Assembly (NCBI GenBank): GCA_033439255.1
Contig: CM065878.1
Span: forward strand, 1,488,001 to 1,552,000
DNA from: Hericium rajendrae
Lineage: Eukaryota > Basidiomycota > Agaricomycetes > Russulales > Hericiaceae
DNA: 64,000 nucleotides
Reading direction: 5' to 3'
Shown here: in pieces, positions 11,962-23,853 of the stretch
How the letters are laid out: each line of letters opens with the position of its first letter
Numbering within the stretch: position 1 is the first letter of the stretch
Translations under genes and position numbers: made by a program
Notes under the pieces: generated by a model
Databases searched by the model: none
Told to the model about the DNA's origin: nothing
Seen by the model: the letters and a program-made list of their open reading frames with translations, nothing else

Positions 11962-14900
11962 CTATTCCCATGGATTTGACGCATAGCCCGACACTTTCTT
12001 CGGATCCGTCGAGTAGCTCGACCACGGATCTCGCTCCGCCCCCGACCCTAGACTACCAGTGATTGATCCGCCAGCCCCGCCAAACGACAACGTCGTCTGC
12101 GATGACGCAGGACCAGGCGCACCGTAGGGCAGACTCGCACCCGCCGGCCGGAAGGGATTACTATACGCCGCGCCGAACCCGGCGTATAGATCCTGCTCTG
12201 GCGGTTGTGGCGTCCACACGGACCCGTCGCTCCCCGCGAACGAAAGCGCTGGGCCCGTCGGCGCCTGCGAGCCAAATCTGAGAGAAGACGCAGGGTGTCT
12301 GTGTGACGTCAAATCGTCATCGTACTCGTCCTCCTCAGGAAGACGCTGCATGTCATTGAGCGACAGGGACCGGGAGAACGTCGACGTGAGGTCACTCCCC
12401 CGCGAGCTGGGCCCCGCGATGCGCGCGAGGTCGTCTGCCGATGGTGCGGTGGGCGTGATTTCGGGCGATCCCACGTCAGGAGGGGGCGCAGACTGCGCGT
12501 GGAGGGGTGCAGTGCTGGCGACGGCCGGGTGGCTGTGGGCGACCTGCAATCGTGGTGCTTCAACCGTCGCCACCGCCTTGGGACCGAGCTCCAGCTCCTC
12601 CCCGACGACGGCCTTCATCGCTGCGAGATCAAAGCCGGCGTGAACAGGAAGTTCAGCTGCGAGATCCCCAGAGTCGTTTGCCGCTGTGGGTACGACCGGA
12701 GGAGTCGGAGTAACGGTCCCTTCCTCCACCTCGGTCACCTTCTCCATCCTTGGCGGCAGGTCATCCTCGACGATGGTCTTGTCTGATGCATTGGAGCGCT
12801 TGTGGGCAGTGAAGGCGCTGGCTGACGGTGGACGAGAGGCCTTGCTTGGAGAATCGGGCTGCCGTCTCCTTGAGAACCAACCTTTCTTTTTCGGTTCGTC
12901 ACCCTCGCGCATGACGATCCTATCTTCCTCAAAATCAGGTTCCTGGGTGACGTGGAGCGGATTGAGTTAGCCATTGACCATACATCACTCCACTTTGGAG
13001 CGGACGGGGAAGGAAACGCACCTCTGGCTCGTCGAAATGGTCAGCTGACACCGGGAACCCAAGTTGGTCTAGGATTAGCGGCATGAATGTCCGATAGCTC
13101 ATATGCCCTGCGATCTTGTCCGTCACATCGACATTCTCGAGCCCCGGGACGTTCTCAACGGGGCGCAGGCCCGCGACAGTGTTAAGCCCGCCTGAGGTCG
13201 CCCGGAACAGGTAGTTCAGCACCCAATCGTTCCGGGCGAACCCGTTCACGAATCTCCCGGATACGACGGACCGCACTTGAATCCACGTTCGCTGGGGCGC
13301 GGTCACAGTCGTCCCAAGCAAGAAAACATCCTGCACGATGCCAAACGCCTTTGCTTGGCCAGTTCCAGAAGGGCATAGAATATCACCCGCGCTCCAAGAG
13401 AGAAGCCGATAAGCACGATGGGCCGTACGCCCAGATGCCGCTGCACGAGGACATCTGCTAGCACGCTGCCTGCTGCTCTGGCGCGATCAAGCGCGTTTGA
13501 CCACGGATTGTCGATCAGATAACCCAACTTCGTTAGGACTGGAGGAATGGAGTGATTGTCAGCGGCAGTAGTAGCAGACCAGATAACGCTTACCGATGGG
13601 CCATTGCAATGCACTCATGAGCGCCGTCATAACAGTAGCTTGCAATACAGTCTGCCCGATTTGCGTAAGAACCTCGGTGGTCAGAATGCGTAAGGCGCTT
13701 CCAGTTTCACGGATCATTTCAGGTTCCCAGAGGACGCTGAAAACGTCGCCAACAACGGGATCAAGGACGCTGAATGGTAGGCGGACATCATCGTAGTCTC
13801 CGGTCATGAATCTGAGACCGCGATATCATCAAATTTGATTCCAAGGATCCCAATGAAGTTTCAGACTTACCCTGGTACGGTGAGTATGCAGCTCACCCGC
13901 TTGTTATTGTGCATTGGAAGAATATCGAATATTCTAACCTGCTGGGTTCTTCGAGCCATGCCTTTGGCCGCGATACCTGAACCCGTGAGGATGCCTCCTG
14001 TAGTGATCACGGCTGCCCCAGCGGTACCACTCAGGAAGCCAGCCGTGCCGCCGATCCCGATAGTCGTGAACGCTGCACCTAAACCTGCTCCAATGACCGG
14101 AGCTAATAAACCAGCTGAGAGGCCGATGACCAAGCCCCCGCCTAAGAACGTCATTTCATGATGAGCAAATGCTGCAGAGACGGTACGAAAAGGACAAACC
14201 CAGAGTTGCAAGACCCATCATCACGTACCGCCGCTTCCGCGCTGCTTTCCGACGACCCTCGACAATATCCTGCTGCTCCATCTGCTCCACGCCCTCCTGG
14301 ATCTCCAACGCCTCGGTTACTCGCTGCTCAAATTTAACAACATCCAGCCATCCCAGACCCATGTGAATCGCGACACGTTCCAGCAGCACTCTTGAACGAG
14401 CGTCATAGACGCTGTCAGCAATTAAAATAAGGAACAAAGTCGCAGAGAACGGTCCACCGGATGTCCAGCGTGACCTGCTCGTCTGCAGAGGACAGTTGTG
14501 TGGTTACGCCCGCCACTTCGGTGGTGGTGTCCTCGAATACCCGGGCAGTCGTCTGGAAGACTTTGTGAGAAGCGGATGGCGGCGGCGAATTAGATGTTGG
14601 AGGCGGGTCATCGTAGCAGCGACAGGTTCTGAGATGTCTGCTGATTCCTGAACGTGCAGTTCATACTGCTGCCTCTCCTTCTCTTCTTCCTCCTCTTTCC
14701 GTCTCTCCGCTTGTTTCTGAGCCTCGACTGGGTCATATTCTGGATTCGCGACAGTGCGGGTGGTCATGAGCGAGGGGGTAAGATCGTCCGGTCGGACACC
14801 ATGCAGCGCCAGATTTTCAATCATCTTCTGCTCTAGCATCTCGTTTAGCAACATCAACGCACTTTCGGTGGTCGCATTGCAAAAGCATACATACCTGGCG

Positions 14901-15461
14901 TTGCAAGTTCCATATGATAATACAGTCGGCCCAGGATCTTGAGCGACCACAGCTCCGTATTCTGTATCGCAGCCTTCAGCTCTTTGCTTTTCACCAGCTT
15001 CAGCGCCTCCACCATCTCCGGCATGTCAGCGCACAAAGTCCGACGTATGCGATGCGTTGCGCCTCGGTCAGAAGGCCCTTGGTGGCCTGCATCTGACTGA
15101 GAGGGGTCATAGCCTTGTCCTCGTCAAACAGATACTTTGTTCGCATGTGGACTTCGTCCGCATCCTCCTCCTCGTTTGTGCGCAGGCGCGTATAGTCGCT
15201 CTCGTTCTGGTCCTTCTTCGCCCGCCATTCGTCCCCGCGGAAGTCGATGTCCAGGATCTCGCCGGTCGCATTCACAGCCACGTCGACATCCTTCTTCGCC
15301 TGCGGGACGTAGTGGTATTTCTTCTGGTCCTCTTCGTCCAGCCCCATGCGGAACTCGTCCGTCTCTCGCACGACGGGCATGTCTTCCCAGCCTTCTTCAT
15401 CGTCCTCTAATGCATCGAATAGGGTCTTGTCCGATGGTGGTGAAATTGCAGAAACAGGCAT
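11962..15461 (-). CDS. DUF726 family membrane alpha/beta hydrolase (TMCO4/Mil1-like)
   Basis: A large protein of about 950 residues in eight or so exons. The N-terminal half is acidic and charged (MPVSAISPPSDKTLF, then a Glu/Arg-rich coiled coil near 14650-14730). Then follow a Gly/Ala-rich hydrophobic stretch (about 13900-14150, GGGLVIGLSAGLLAPVIGAG) and the hydrolase core with nucleophile elbow GFSLGAR (about 13400). The C-terminus is Ser/Pro-rich and ends in YASNPWE. This is the layout of the DUF726 family, which includes yeast Mil1 and human TMCO4; Mil1 binds the AP-1 clathrin adaptor, while the hydrolase substrate is unknown. Two frame changes interrupt it, near 13350 (AAA run on the minus strand) and near 15028. 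Both are repaired by one added base, restoring KAFGIVQDVFLLG and YVGLCALDMPEMVEAL. Confidence 0.9.
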
Positions 15462-15738
15462 GGGGTATCGTGGAGATGAGGTGTACCAAGCGAAGTGAAT
15501 GTGCGAATCTCGCCTACGGGGTATGTGTGGTGAAGGGCGAGCGCAATCCTCGGGCGGCACAACAAGCGCCCATGGCAAGCCGCAGAGCGTCACTCGCTAT
15601 TCCCACGGCTGCTTTCGCTTATGGCGCTGAAGTGCCTGATGCTGAGGGAATAGGATCAAGTACAGTACATCAATTCGACCACTGCCGTTCAGAGTTGTGT
15701 ACATGATGGTGGTATTTGCATGTATGGGTACAATACAA

Positions 15739-16433
15739 TCATGCTGTCTTCACCTTAGCTTTCCCATCTTCCCGCTCCTGCGCCCTTTTCCTCGCATCCT
15801 CCTGCTTCACTGCCGCTTTTATTCGCCGCTGACGCTTCCGTCTGCCACTCCCCCGCTTCGGCCCCTCAACAACGATCGGATTAGCTAGGCGTCTCTTACG
15901 AGCTACCAGCTGCTCTGCTCGCTGCTTCTCACGCTTCTTGTCTCGTTTTCGGAGGCCGGTCATAGACGCCTTGAGGAGAGCGCCATATGCGGCATGGAAT
16001 TTGTAGAGCTCGTCGGAAGTTATCTGGAGGATGATAATAAATGAGAATTCCGTTATAAAGTCAAGCGAACTGCCAAACGAATTGACGGCACGCGGTAATG
16101 AATACTCACCTTCGTCGAGAGTTTGATTTTCTTTCCGTTAGTCGCTCTTATGAGGCATGGGTATTCTTTGGTTTCGTCCGATGTTGCCATGAGCGCATCC
16201 TCGCCATCATAGGTGACTATCTAGACCATCAACACGATCCACGATAGAAGATATATGCCATAGACCGCGTACATACGTCGTTTATGAGTGAGCCATATTG
16301 ATGATCCGTGCGATTTGGTCGACTCGAACAGCGAAGCCAGCTGCTTCAGAAACTGGCGATTTGCATATCATCTCAACGATATGTAATTCAGACAGCAAAT
16401 GCCACTCACAGTATCGTTGTCGACCAATGGCAT
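15739..16433 (-). CDS. SRP14: Signal recognition particle subunit SRP14
   Basis: SRP14 forms, with its partner, the Alu domain of the signal recognition particle and slows translation during targeting to the ER. Four exons give MPLVDNDT, then FLKQLASLFESTK and SIWLTHKR, then LTYDGED and EYPCLIRATNGKKIKLSTK, then ITSDELYKFHAAYGALLKAS and a strongly basic tail. The motif CLIRAT-NGKK and the YxxLLKAxMxxLRKRDKK ending are diagnostic. The acceptor of exon 3 is the second of two nearby AG (TAGATAG), because only that keeps the frame. The basic tail of about 70 residues is longer than in animals, as in many fungi. The gene lies head-to-head with MET1. Confidence 0.95.
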
Positions 16434-17338
16434 GAAACAGGAATGAAGGCAAAGCAATACGGTGACGGCGCGACTGCAGGCTGCAAGCAAGTCTACAGCT
16501 GACGTAAACACGCAAATGGATTGGATGCGATGTTTAGAACGCGCTGGGACACGGTGTGAGTCAGCTTAGTCAGGGTCCTAACCCTAGTCTGACCCTCGCC
16601 CGAGATGCCCGGCGACTGCCTCCGGACGTCGTCCACGGCGCAAGTCGCTCGATATTCCCTCCGCCGCCGCGATTTTTGGCAGAGACGTGGACCCGATAGG
16701 TAGCTATGTGCTGGCGAAAAATGGGATTTTTCACGCGAAGGGGAGGGCACGAAAACGCGTCCGAGTCGCCATTTTTGCCGAACCGAGCCCTTTTACCTAA
16801 GTTCCTGCCCGCATCACGTCGAGAACCCCGCTCGGCACGCTGCCGAGCGTGTCCCAACGAAAAACCAGGACCTTAGGCATCCATGGGACACGCTATTTTG
16901 GCTGGCCCGGCGCCTTCCGCTGGCAGGGGATCGTGTCCCATGGAAAACTCGATTTCTCGTGCCCTTGGGACACGCAGCCACATCGGGCAGTCGATTCCGG
17001 CGTCCCCTGACGGCGCTAAAATCCATCCAAAATTCATTTCCCGCCCCGCCGCCTCGGTGCGCGGGTCTCTCGGTCGTCGCCGCCGTCTTTGACGCGTGCC
17101 CGCCGCCTCGGTCGCCGTCGCAAACGTCGCCCGACGCCTCCCCGATCTGCCGCCGCATCACGTGCCTTAACGTGTCCCGGGACACGTTGTTAGTCAGCGC
17201 CCCCGGCAACCCTTCGTGTCCCATGAACACTAAGCTTGTGTGCTCAGGATCGCGACACCTTGCACGCCAATTTTCTCACTTTATACAGCCTCAGTATTCA
17301 ATGCACCTAGTAGTCGCCCAACATCATCTTCCCCCAAT
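16434..17338. promoter_or_regulatory. Divergent SRP14/MET1 intergenic region with GGGACACG cluster
   Basis: The octamer GGGACACG or its complement occurs at 16546-16553, 16848-16855, 16885-16892, 16932-16939, 16967-16974, 17171-17178, 17179-17186 and 17215-17222. The two at 17171-17186 abut as a perfect palindrome, extended to 20 bp at 17169-17188. Most copies carry a flanking T/A (TGGGACACG), and two carry CCATGGGACACG in opposite orientations. A 9-bp-arm hairpin (CGCTCGGCA arm) lies at 16829-16849 and touches one copy. No coding frame is supported. The density suggests either a binding platform for a dimeric regulator or the subterminal repeats of a decayed DNA transposon. Confidence 0.75.
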
Positions 17339-19235
17339 ATGCAGTCCACGCCGACCAAAGCATTTCCTGCGCCCAAGGGCGGCGCATCATTGATGCTGGC
17401 CTTCAGGCCTCAGCGCAATGTCCTCATTGTCGGATCGAATACCCTAGCTGCATCCCGCGCGTTTTCTGCCATTGAAGCAGACGCAGCTGTCGTTGTCCTC
17501 GCTCAAGGTGGCCTTCCATCGGCTTGCGAGGAAATTCAATGGAGGGTTGCCAATGCGCAGCTCTCGTTCGTGGACATCGATATCCTTCCCTCACCTTCGG
17601 ATTCCACAGCAGATCGGGACGTCCATTCATTCGCCGCATATCTCGATTCCATCGAAGGGCGAGCCTTGTATGCGTTACAGATACCATCATCGGTGCGGAC
17701 AGTCCGCGCGTCGTTCACGCACATCCGCAGAAAAAATCTATCGTATCTGCCGCGGGCGCAATATCCCCGTCAACATCACCGATATGCCAGAATTCTGCGA
17801 CTTCACGTTCACTTCGACACATCGCTTTATCGATCCTGCGACGGAGGAGAAGACGCCTCTGCAAGTTGCGGTCGTCACCAATGGCCAGGGATGTCGACTG
17901 TCCGGCCGCATCCGCAGAGACATCGTCAGCAAACTTCCTCGGGACGCTGGCACTGCCGTAGAAAAAGTCGGCCAGCTTCGGAGACTGGCCAAAGGTCCCG
18001 GAGACGATTCTAACGCCGTGGCAGAGCCGACGTGGAACGAGGAGGACCGCGCATCCACGCCGAACAGACCCGTGCCACAGCGGAGTGCGGCCGAGACGGA
18101 GACGGAGATGGAGAGCGCATGGCGCAGGATGAAGTGGGTTGCGCAGATCAGCGAGTACTGGTCGTACGCACGCCTTGCGAAGATGACCGAGGGGGATATG
18201 CGCCAGGTGCTACACGGCGACGGCCTCGGACCTCAAACTAATGACGCGGATGCACCATCTGGACGGGCTGGCGATAGCCAGGTCGACTCCATGCATTCTT
18301 GTCTGTTCCGGCCCGCGTGCCATCTCCGCCTTCTCCAGGACGGATTCTTCTCGTCGGATCGGGTCCCGGACATCCTGGGCTTCTCACAGTGGCCACGCAC
18401 AATGCATTAACGAAGCACGCAGATCTGGTTCTCTCCGACAAGCTGGTGCCCGAAGCCGTACTTGCGTTGATCCCCCGCAGCGTCGAAGTCCGGATAGCGA
18501 GGAAGTTCCCTGGGAATGCGGATGGTGCTCAGCAGGAAATGATGGAAGCCGCCGTCGAAGCCGCCAAGCGCGGTTTGACCGTTGTCCGGGTAAGCTGACC
18601 AGCCACTTCCTTCATTGCCACGTCTATTAACTTCTACGTTGCATTAGCTCAAGCAGGGCGACCCAACGGTCTACGGCCGCGCTGGCGAGGAGGTTCTATA
18701 TTTCCGCTCTCACGGCTTCGAGTCTGTCATCGTCCCCGGCGTATCCTCCGCGCTGGCGGGACCCATTTTCGCCGGGATACCTGTCACGCAGCGCGGAGCC
18801 GCGGAATCGTTTATCGTCTGCACCGGCGTTGGGAGAAAAGGGAAGCAGGTGAAACTCCCGGGGTACGACCGCTCGCGGACGCTGGTCATCCTCATGGGCG
18901 TCGCAAGACTGGATCAGGTGCTGGAGACGCTCCGGACTGAACAAATCATTGGTGCCGAAGAGACTCCAGGCTCAAGGCGAGATGGCCCTGCATATCCAGC
19001 CCACACGCCCATTGCTATCATTGAACGCGCATCCATGCCCGATCAAAGGGTCACAAGTTCTACTCTTGCGAATATTGCAGTTGCTCTGGAGAGCGCAGGA
19101 GAACAGCGGCCGCCGGGCATGATTGTGGTCGGGTGGTCAATTCTATCCTTGTGGAAGAATGGTGATATAACTGTCTTAGATGATGGCGCGGAGTGCGAGG
19201 ATGAGGTTCAGGATAGAGCGATGGTTGGGCAGTGA
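17339..19235 (+). CDS. MET1: Uroporphyrinogen-III C-methyltransferase with CysG-like N-terminus (siroheme synthesis)
   Basis: It makes precorrin-2 from uroporphyrinogen III on the route to siroheme, the cofactor of sulfite and nitrite reductases. The N-terminal region has a Rossmann-type NVLIVGSNTLAASRA and the segment GRNIPVNITDMPEFCDF, as in the precorrin-2 dehydrogenase half of bacterial CysG. The C-terminal half carries all SUMT motifs: LLVGSGPGHPGLLT, LKQGDPTVYGRAGEE, PGVSSALAGPIFAGIPVT and ESFIVCTG. One intron (from 18593) joins TVVR to LKQGDP. Three frame changes, near 17666, at the six-A run 17731-17736 and near 18294, are each fixed by one added base. The catalytic half is intact. 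The upstream region is unusual (see the GGGACACG cluster). Confidence 0.93.
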
Positions 19236-19699
19236 AAGATGGCGGATTGTAGAAGGATTTGATGGTGGTTGGGAGGGCTTGTAGCGATGTATATCCAGAG
19301 TGATTGTTTTGCGGATAAGTAGTTCTGGGTTTTTGACTTGAATGTACCAAGCGCGGGGCAATGAATCGTATCCACGCGTGAACTTTCATGCGCGACTGCA
19401 GGCATTGCTTCTTCCCACATTCAAAGAAGAAATAATCATGTTCTGTACTCCATCATGTGGTGATACTTGGGTGATATGAACGAATAAACTGGCGCCGACG
19501 AGCAGTGTCGAGCCCGTCAGGGGAGCCTATCAACACCGGTGTGATTACGCCTGGAATTTGCCCAGTGCCGTCCAGCTATCGGAGCCGGAACCTTCCGAGG
19601 AGAAAAAGCCTCAACGTTGCCGACGCGCTCAACGTCAAACCCATCACCACTTGCAATCCCCGTCGTCGGTTTCGCTCTCTGTCCCCACTCTCGTCCACC
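19236..19699. other. MET1-COX6 spacer
   Basis: This is the 3' flank of MET1 and the promoter of COX6, both on the plus strand. The last 100 bases are C/T-rich as expected for a leader. No additional gene or repeat was seen. Confidence 0.45.
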
Positions 19700-20160
19700 A
19701 TGCGCCCTCAGACTATCTCCGCCCTCCTCCGCGCCAGGCCCCTCGCTCGCCGCGTCGCCCCTACGTTCGCGCGCGCCTCGTCCACCGCACACGCGCAGGA
19801 GACATTTGAGGCGTTCACTGAGCGCTACGTCAACTTCTTCCAGTCTGCGCAGGACCTGTTCGAGGTCCAGCGCGGGCTCAACAACTGCTTTGCGCACGAC
19901 CTTGTGCCCGCGCCCGCCGTTGTAGAGTCGGCGCTCCGGGCTGCCCGGCGCGTCAACGACTATTCGACCGCTGTCAGGATCTTCGAGGGTGTCAGGGAGA
20001 AGGTCGAGAACAAGCAGCAGTACGAGGCGTATCTCGAGGAGCTCAAGCCTGTGCGAGAGGAGCTGGGTGAGTGGCTTGTATTGAATGGCTGCATGACATG
20101 TCATTTGACATCTGGGTCATTTCAGGCGTCGAGACAAAAGAAGAGCTGTTCACTTCATAG
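19700..20160 (+). CDS. COX6: Cytochrome c oxidase subunit 6 (mammalian COX5A type)
   Basis: A nuclear-encoded subunit of respiratory complex IV, 133 residues. The N-terminus MRPQTISALLRARPLARRVAP is an amphipathic Arg-rich mitochondrial presequence. The mature part carries the family blocks ETFEAFTERYVNFFQSA, DLFEVQRGLNNCFAHDLVP and ALRAARRVNDYSTAVRIFEGV. Two exons, 19700-20066 and 20126-20160, join as REELG-VETKEELFTS. The length and order match the family and no frame problem was seen. Confidence 0.96.
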
Positions 20161-20827
20161 ACGGCGCTCTATTATACTCAGTGAGTATGTTAAACCTTCG
20201 GAATGCAATTCCATTGCTGAGTAGTGGCTTGTCGTGTAGATGTTGTTGTTTCTGAGGGATAGAAACATGTTGTGTCCCTTACTAGCAATATTCTAATTTT
20301 ATCACTCAGTGGACTTCAGAGAGCGCCCAAGTAGTCAACTGCTTGATTTACGTTTGTTGAATGAGAGCTTTATTGTTCTTATCCACCTTGTCTCGATATT
20401 CGCGAAGTCTCCTGACAGCTCCTTATCATGAGCTACGACAGCATGAAACGGTCTTGTCATTTGTTCTGCAACTCATACAGTGGGTTTCCACATTTCTTCA
20501 GTGTCATATTTCGACTGTCATTTCCGTCATGGGTCTTCTAAGATTGTTTCATTGTCGCAGAAATGCAGACATTCCTACGCGACGGTTGTGCTGGCGAATC
20601 CCAGCGAGGCAATTGTGCAATTTGAATTTGAAATGATTTGGTTTGCGGTCATGTGATCTTTGCCAGCCGCGCGTTGTTTGAGCCTGTTTGTTCCGCTTCG
20701 CGTTCTCTTCAGCTTCAGCTGGTGCTGCCAGTCGTTTTACCTCTTGTCTCATTCCGCAGCTCTTCGTTTTATCAGTTATAAAGAATCGTTTCAAGATTTT
20801 ATCCTTTGATTCCGTTTCATTCACGTC
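20161..20827. other. Spacer, AT-richer, no gene seen
   Basis: Between COX6 and the next plus-strand gene. It is richer in A and T than the neighbouring genes and has no supported frame. It presumably holds the COX6 terminator and the promoter of the downstream gene. Confidence 0.45.
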
Positions 20828-23298
20828 ATGACTGCACCACCGATTTCGTCTTCAAAACGGAACTCTTTGTCGTTCGTGTTGGACAAGACGCGACGTTTGG
20901 TCAACGACATCGTTAAACCGCATCCCGTAACGTCTATCATGGTCGTCAGTACTAACACTCCATTCAATATAATTTTGCGACCTTTAGGCCTTTGAAATAC
21001 CGGCTTCCGAGTTGGAACACCCCAGGCGTTTCAGTTGGACAAGTTCTGGTGCATACATTCGTCGCACTCGCGAGTGGCATTAGTCCACCGGCTGACATTG
21101 TACTAGCCGCAAGCAGCGTAGCAGGAAGATCACGCTCGCGAAGTCCGGTGGCCAGTCGGAACCATTCTTACTTGTCCCTCGTCCTGAATGACGCCTCACG
21201 ACACTTGTGGCCAGGAGAAACCTCAAGCATCATGTCGGAGACCGACTCGAGATCACGTTTTTCACCAGAGGTAAATTTGCTCGCGTTCATTGGTTGGTAT
21301 CCCGCCGGAGATACTAATACATTCGCTCGCTAGCGTACGCGGCCGCGTCCAGTATCCATGCCGCTTGCTATGTCTGAAAACATTGGGATATCACAGGATG
21401 TACGTGGTGATATTGGCCAAGTTTGGATGTTAACTTTCTTCTCCTTCTAGAATTCTTTCCATATGGAAGCCGAAAGTGACGTAGAGTCTGAGATTGAAGT
21501 ACTCGCTTGTTGCGTCGCGTGGCGGGCTTCTTACTGACCTGATCTTCTTAGTTTGCGTCCTTCAGAAGCCGGAAGGTGAGGACCCTTATTTATGGCTAGC
21601 CTGCGATCACATCGATGATGCGCTCCAACAGCACAAATCTCTCGGAGATATTGAACAGGTAAGTTTGACAAACGGATAACGGCTATTTCTTACATCCTCA
21701 AGTTTCAAACGTCGACGTTCCATCAGACCTCCGCGGAAAATACCCATGGGGTCAGTTGGGTGTGGCACATTTGATGGAGGTCCTTGTGTCCTGATGAGCG
21801 TCATATTTTCAGGCTCAGAGCTCCGACAACCTCGTCTCGGGACAAGATCCTCGATTAAGAAAAATTAAGGGCCATATTCAGTCAGGCCGCCGTGTGTGGG
21901 TAAGTCAAAATTGATATAGCACAAATTAACGTCTTGTTCTTTTCTCGACTGAACATGGTTTTCGCAGCGAAAGTCTGTGCCAACAATCGACCCATTTGTA
22001 TTGGAAACTATGGATTCAACATCATCAAATTCTCAGCCGTCTCTAATCTCACAACAATTCGGGTCTTTCTCTACCGGTGATCCATCTTCAACCGTACTTG
22101 GATCTGTATGTCTCCCATCATTGCCTCCGTCCCGTTCTCTGACCAGACACAACCATATGCGTACAGATCTCATCGAGCGTTACGCCAAAGGCGAAAGTCC
22201 TTACTCCAATCATGGAACAGATGGACCAGTTTGGCGTGCATTCATCGGATTCTTCATCGTCAAATTTTGTCAGTCCTCGTCCGGAAACACCGGATGCTAT
22301 ACAAGTTGTAGATCGCAGTTCTGGAATCGTCTTTGGACATGTGGAAAAAGTCAGTACAAATTTCGGGCGCATACAGACATGTTCTGACGCAGTGAGATTT
22401 GTCAGGGTTCTAGTGGCCACGTTTCCCATCAAAACTTTGGCTGGACGAGCCTGCAGTCATCTAGATCGCTGTCTCTTCACATAGGAAGTCCGCCTCCCGC
22501 CGCCGTCGAGGACATGCACGAACATGCGGATGCCCTGCCTTCTTTCATGCTCACAGTTCCTACTCCGCAGCCGCAGCATTCACCCGTATTTGTCCCGAGT
22601 TCTCCATTCACGGTCGACAAGTTCGTCGAGGCCACCCAACCGCCTGCCCTGCCCAGCCTCTCTGCTCCCGTTATCGCGCACAACTCTCCTGTTCCCTGCT
22701 GCCTCGCTGCAATCATCTCGGGCCGGACAGTTCACCCGGTGGACTGTGTCGCACGTGCGAAATGCAAATGCTTGCATGCAAGGTGTGGTACCAGGGCAAC
22801 GATGGCGGGCGCAGGCAGTCGCTCCGCGAGCCGTACATCAAGCCCGGCGAAAGCAATGCAAGCAATCGGGCCATGATGGAGATGCTTGGGCTACCTGCGG
22901 CGCCTGCGCAGGGACTTGGTCTGGGTCTCAATTCTGAGGAAGACTGCGCTGTTCCCGACTCTCCGGTCGATCCGGACAGCTCTCTGCTCGGGAACTTGTC
23001 CAAGACCGAATCTCGGAGCGGCATATCTCGGTTCCTTCGTCTTCGTCATTACTTTTTTGCGAAACCTGACGGACGACGCGACTCGGCTCCAGCGTCTGTT
23101 CTATCAAAAGGCCAGGCGGTTCTAAGCAAGCTCCGACATCCTCAACTGCTTGTGTCCAAGCGTTCGTCAGCCTCGCCGTCTCCTGCTCCCCGTGCACGGC
23201 CTACTTCTTTTCTTGCTCTGGACAGTCGTGACTCTGCCTCTGGTTTTGACACAAGAGTGAAGCGCTTGGCGCCATGGCATCGGCGTCGTCATTTCTGA
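20828..23298 (+). CDS. Conserved basidiomycete hypothetical protein, Ser-rich, many exons
   Basis: The start is MTAPPISSSKRNSLSFVLDKTRR. At least nine introns of 50-70 bp with good GT-AG ends follow (for example 21272-21333, 21661-21724 and 22108-22167), so the locus is spliced and not random. The middle is Ser/Pro-rich with acidic patches. The C-terminal part has a short Cys pair (CRTCEMQMLACKVW), then YIKPGESNASNRAMMEMLGLP and a basic tail ending WHRRRHF. The frame is uncertain near 21085-21105 and shifts once between about 22690 and 22750. No enzyme, signal peptide or membrane span was found. The Cys-containing block resembles one I associate with uncharacterised Agaricomycete proteins; the function is unknown. 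Confidence 0.6.
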
Positions 23299-23853
23299 GA
23301 TTCTGGGAAATGCGGTTTTTCTCTTCAGGCGGTCAGCATCTGTGGCCTCGGTCTTGTCGAATGTTCGTGTCGTGGTCTTGTCAGCCTTTACAAATTGTCT
23401 TTATCCTTGTCAGCTCGCGTGAACGTCCGCCTTGCCTCGTCTCTAGGGTCATCTTTGTACAAGACTCCCGTCAGCCTCATCACCAATGCGTAATTCTTTC
23501 GTCAGCCTCATCAATCGTTCAGTGCGCCTCGCCACAGGCCTTTTGTCAGTCCTGTTGCGTTTCTCTGTTCATCTCTCATCCACCGGCTGGCAGATGTCTC
23601 CTCAGCCTCGCCGAGGTCTTCCGAACGTCACTACACGCAGCTCTTTAGTCAAGAGTTTATCTTGGACACGGACGCTGAACTCTGCAACTCGTACCATCCT
23701 TGAAAGCGAATAGTGTTAGAGTTGTTGGTCATGATGTACAATAGTAGCATGCCGCTTCACATAAAATCCGTTGCCTTTCATCGAGCACAATCATATTCAC
23801 GTGTGCACACTATATCAGACCATACATGTCTGGAACATCGTTGGTCCAGATCG
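23299..23853. other. Convergent spacer
   Basis: It lies between two genes that face each other. The phrase GTCAGCCT recurs several times (about 23380, 23471 and 23501, and once in the coding tail at about 23166). This may be a decayed short repeat. No gene is supported. Confidence 0.4.

Noticed and set aside
17339-19235. MET1 as a pseudogene because of three frame breaks
   Set aside because: All catalytic motifs are intact, each break is one base, and the same kind of break occurs in essential genes.
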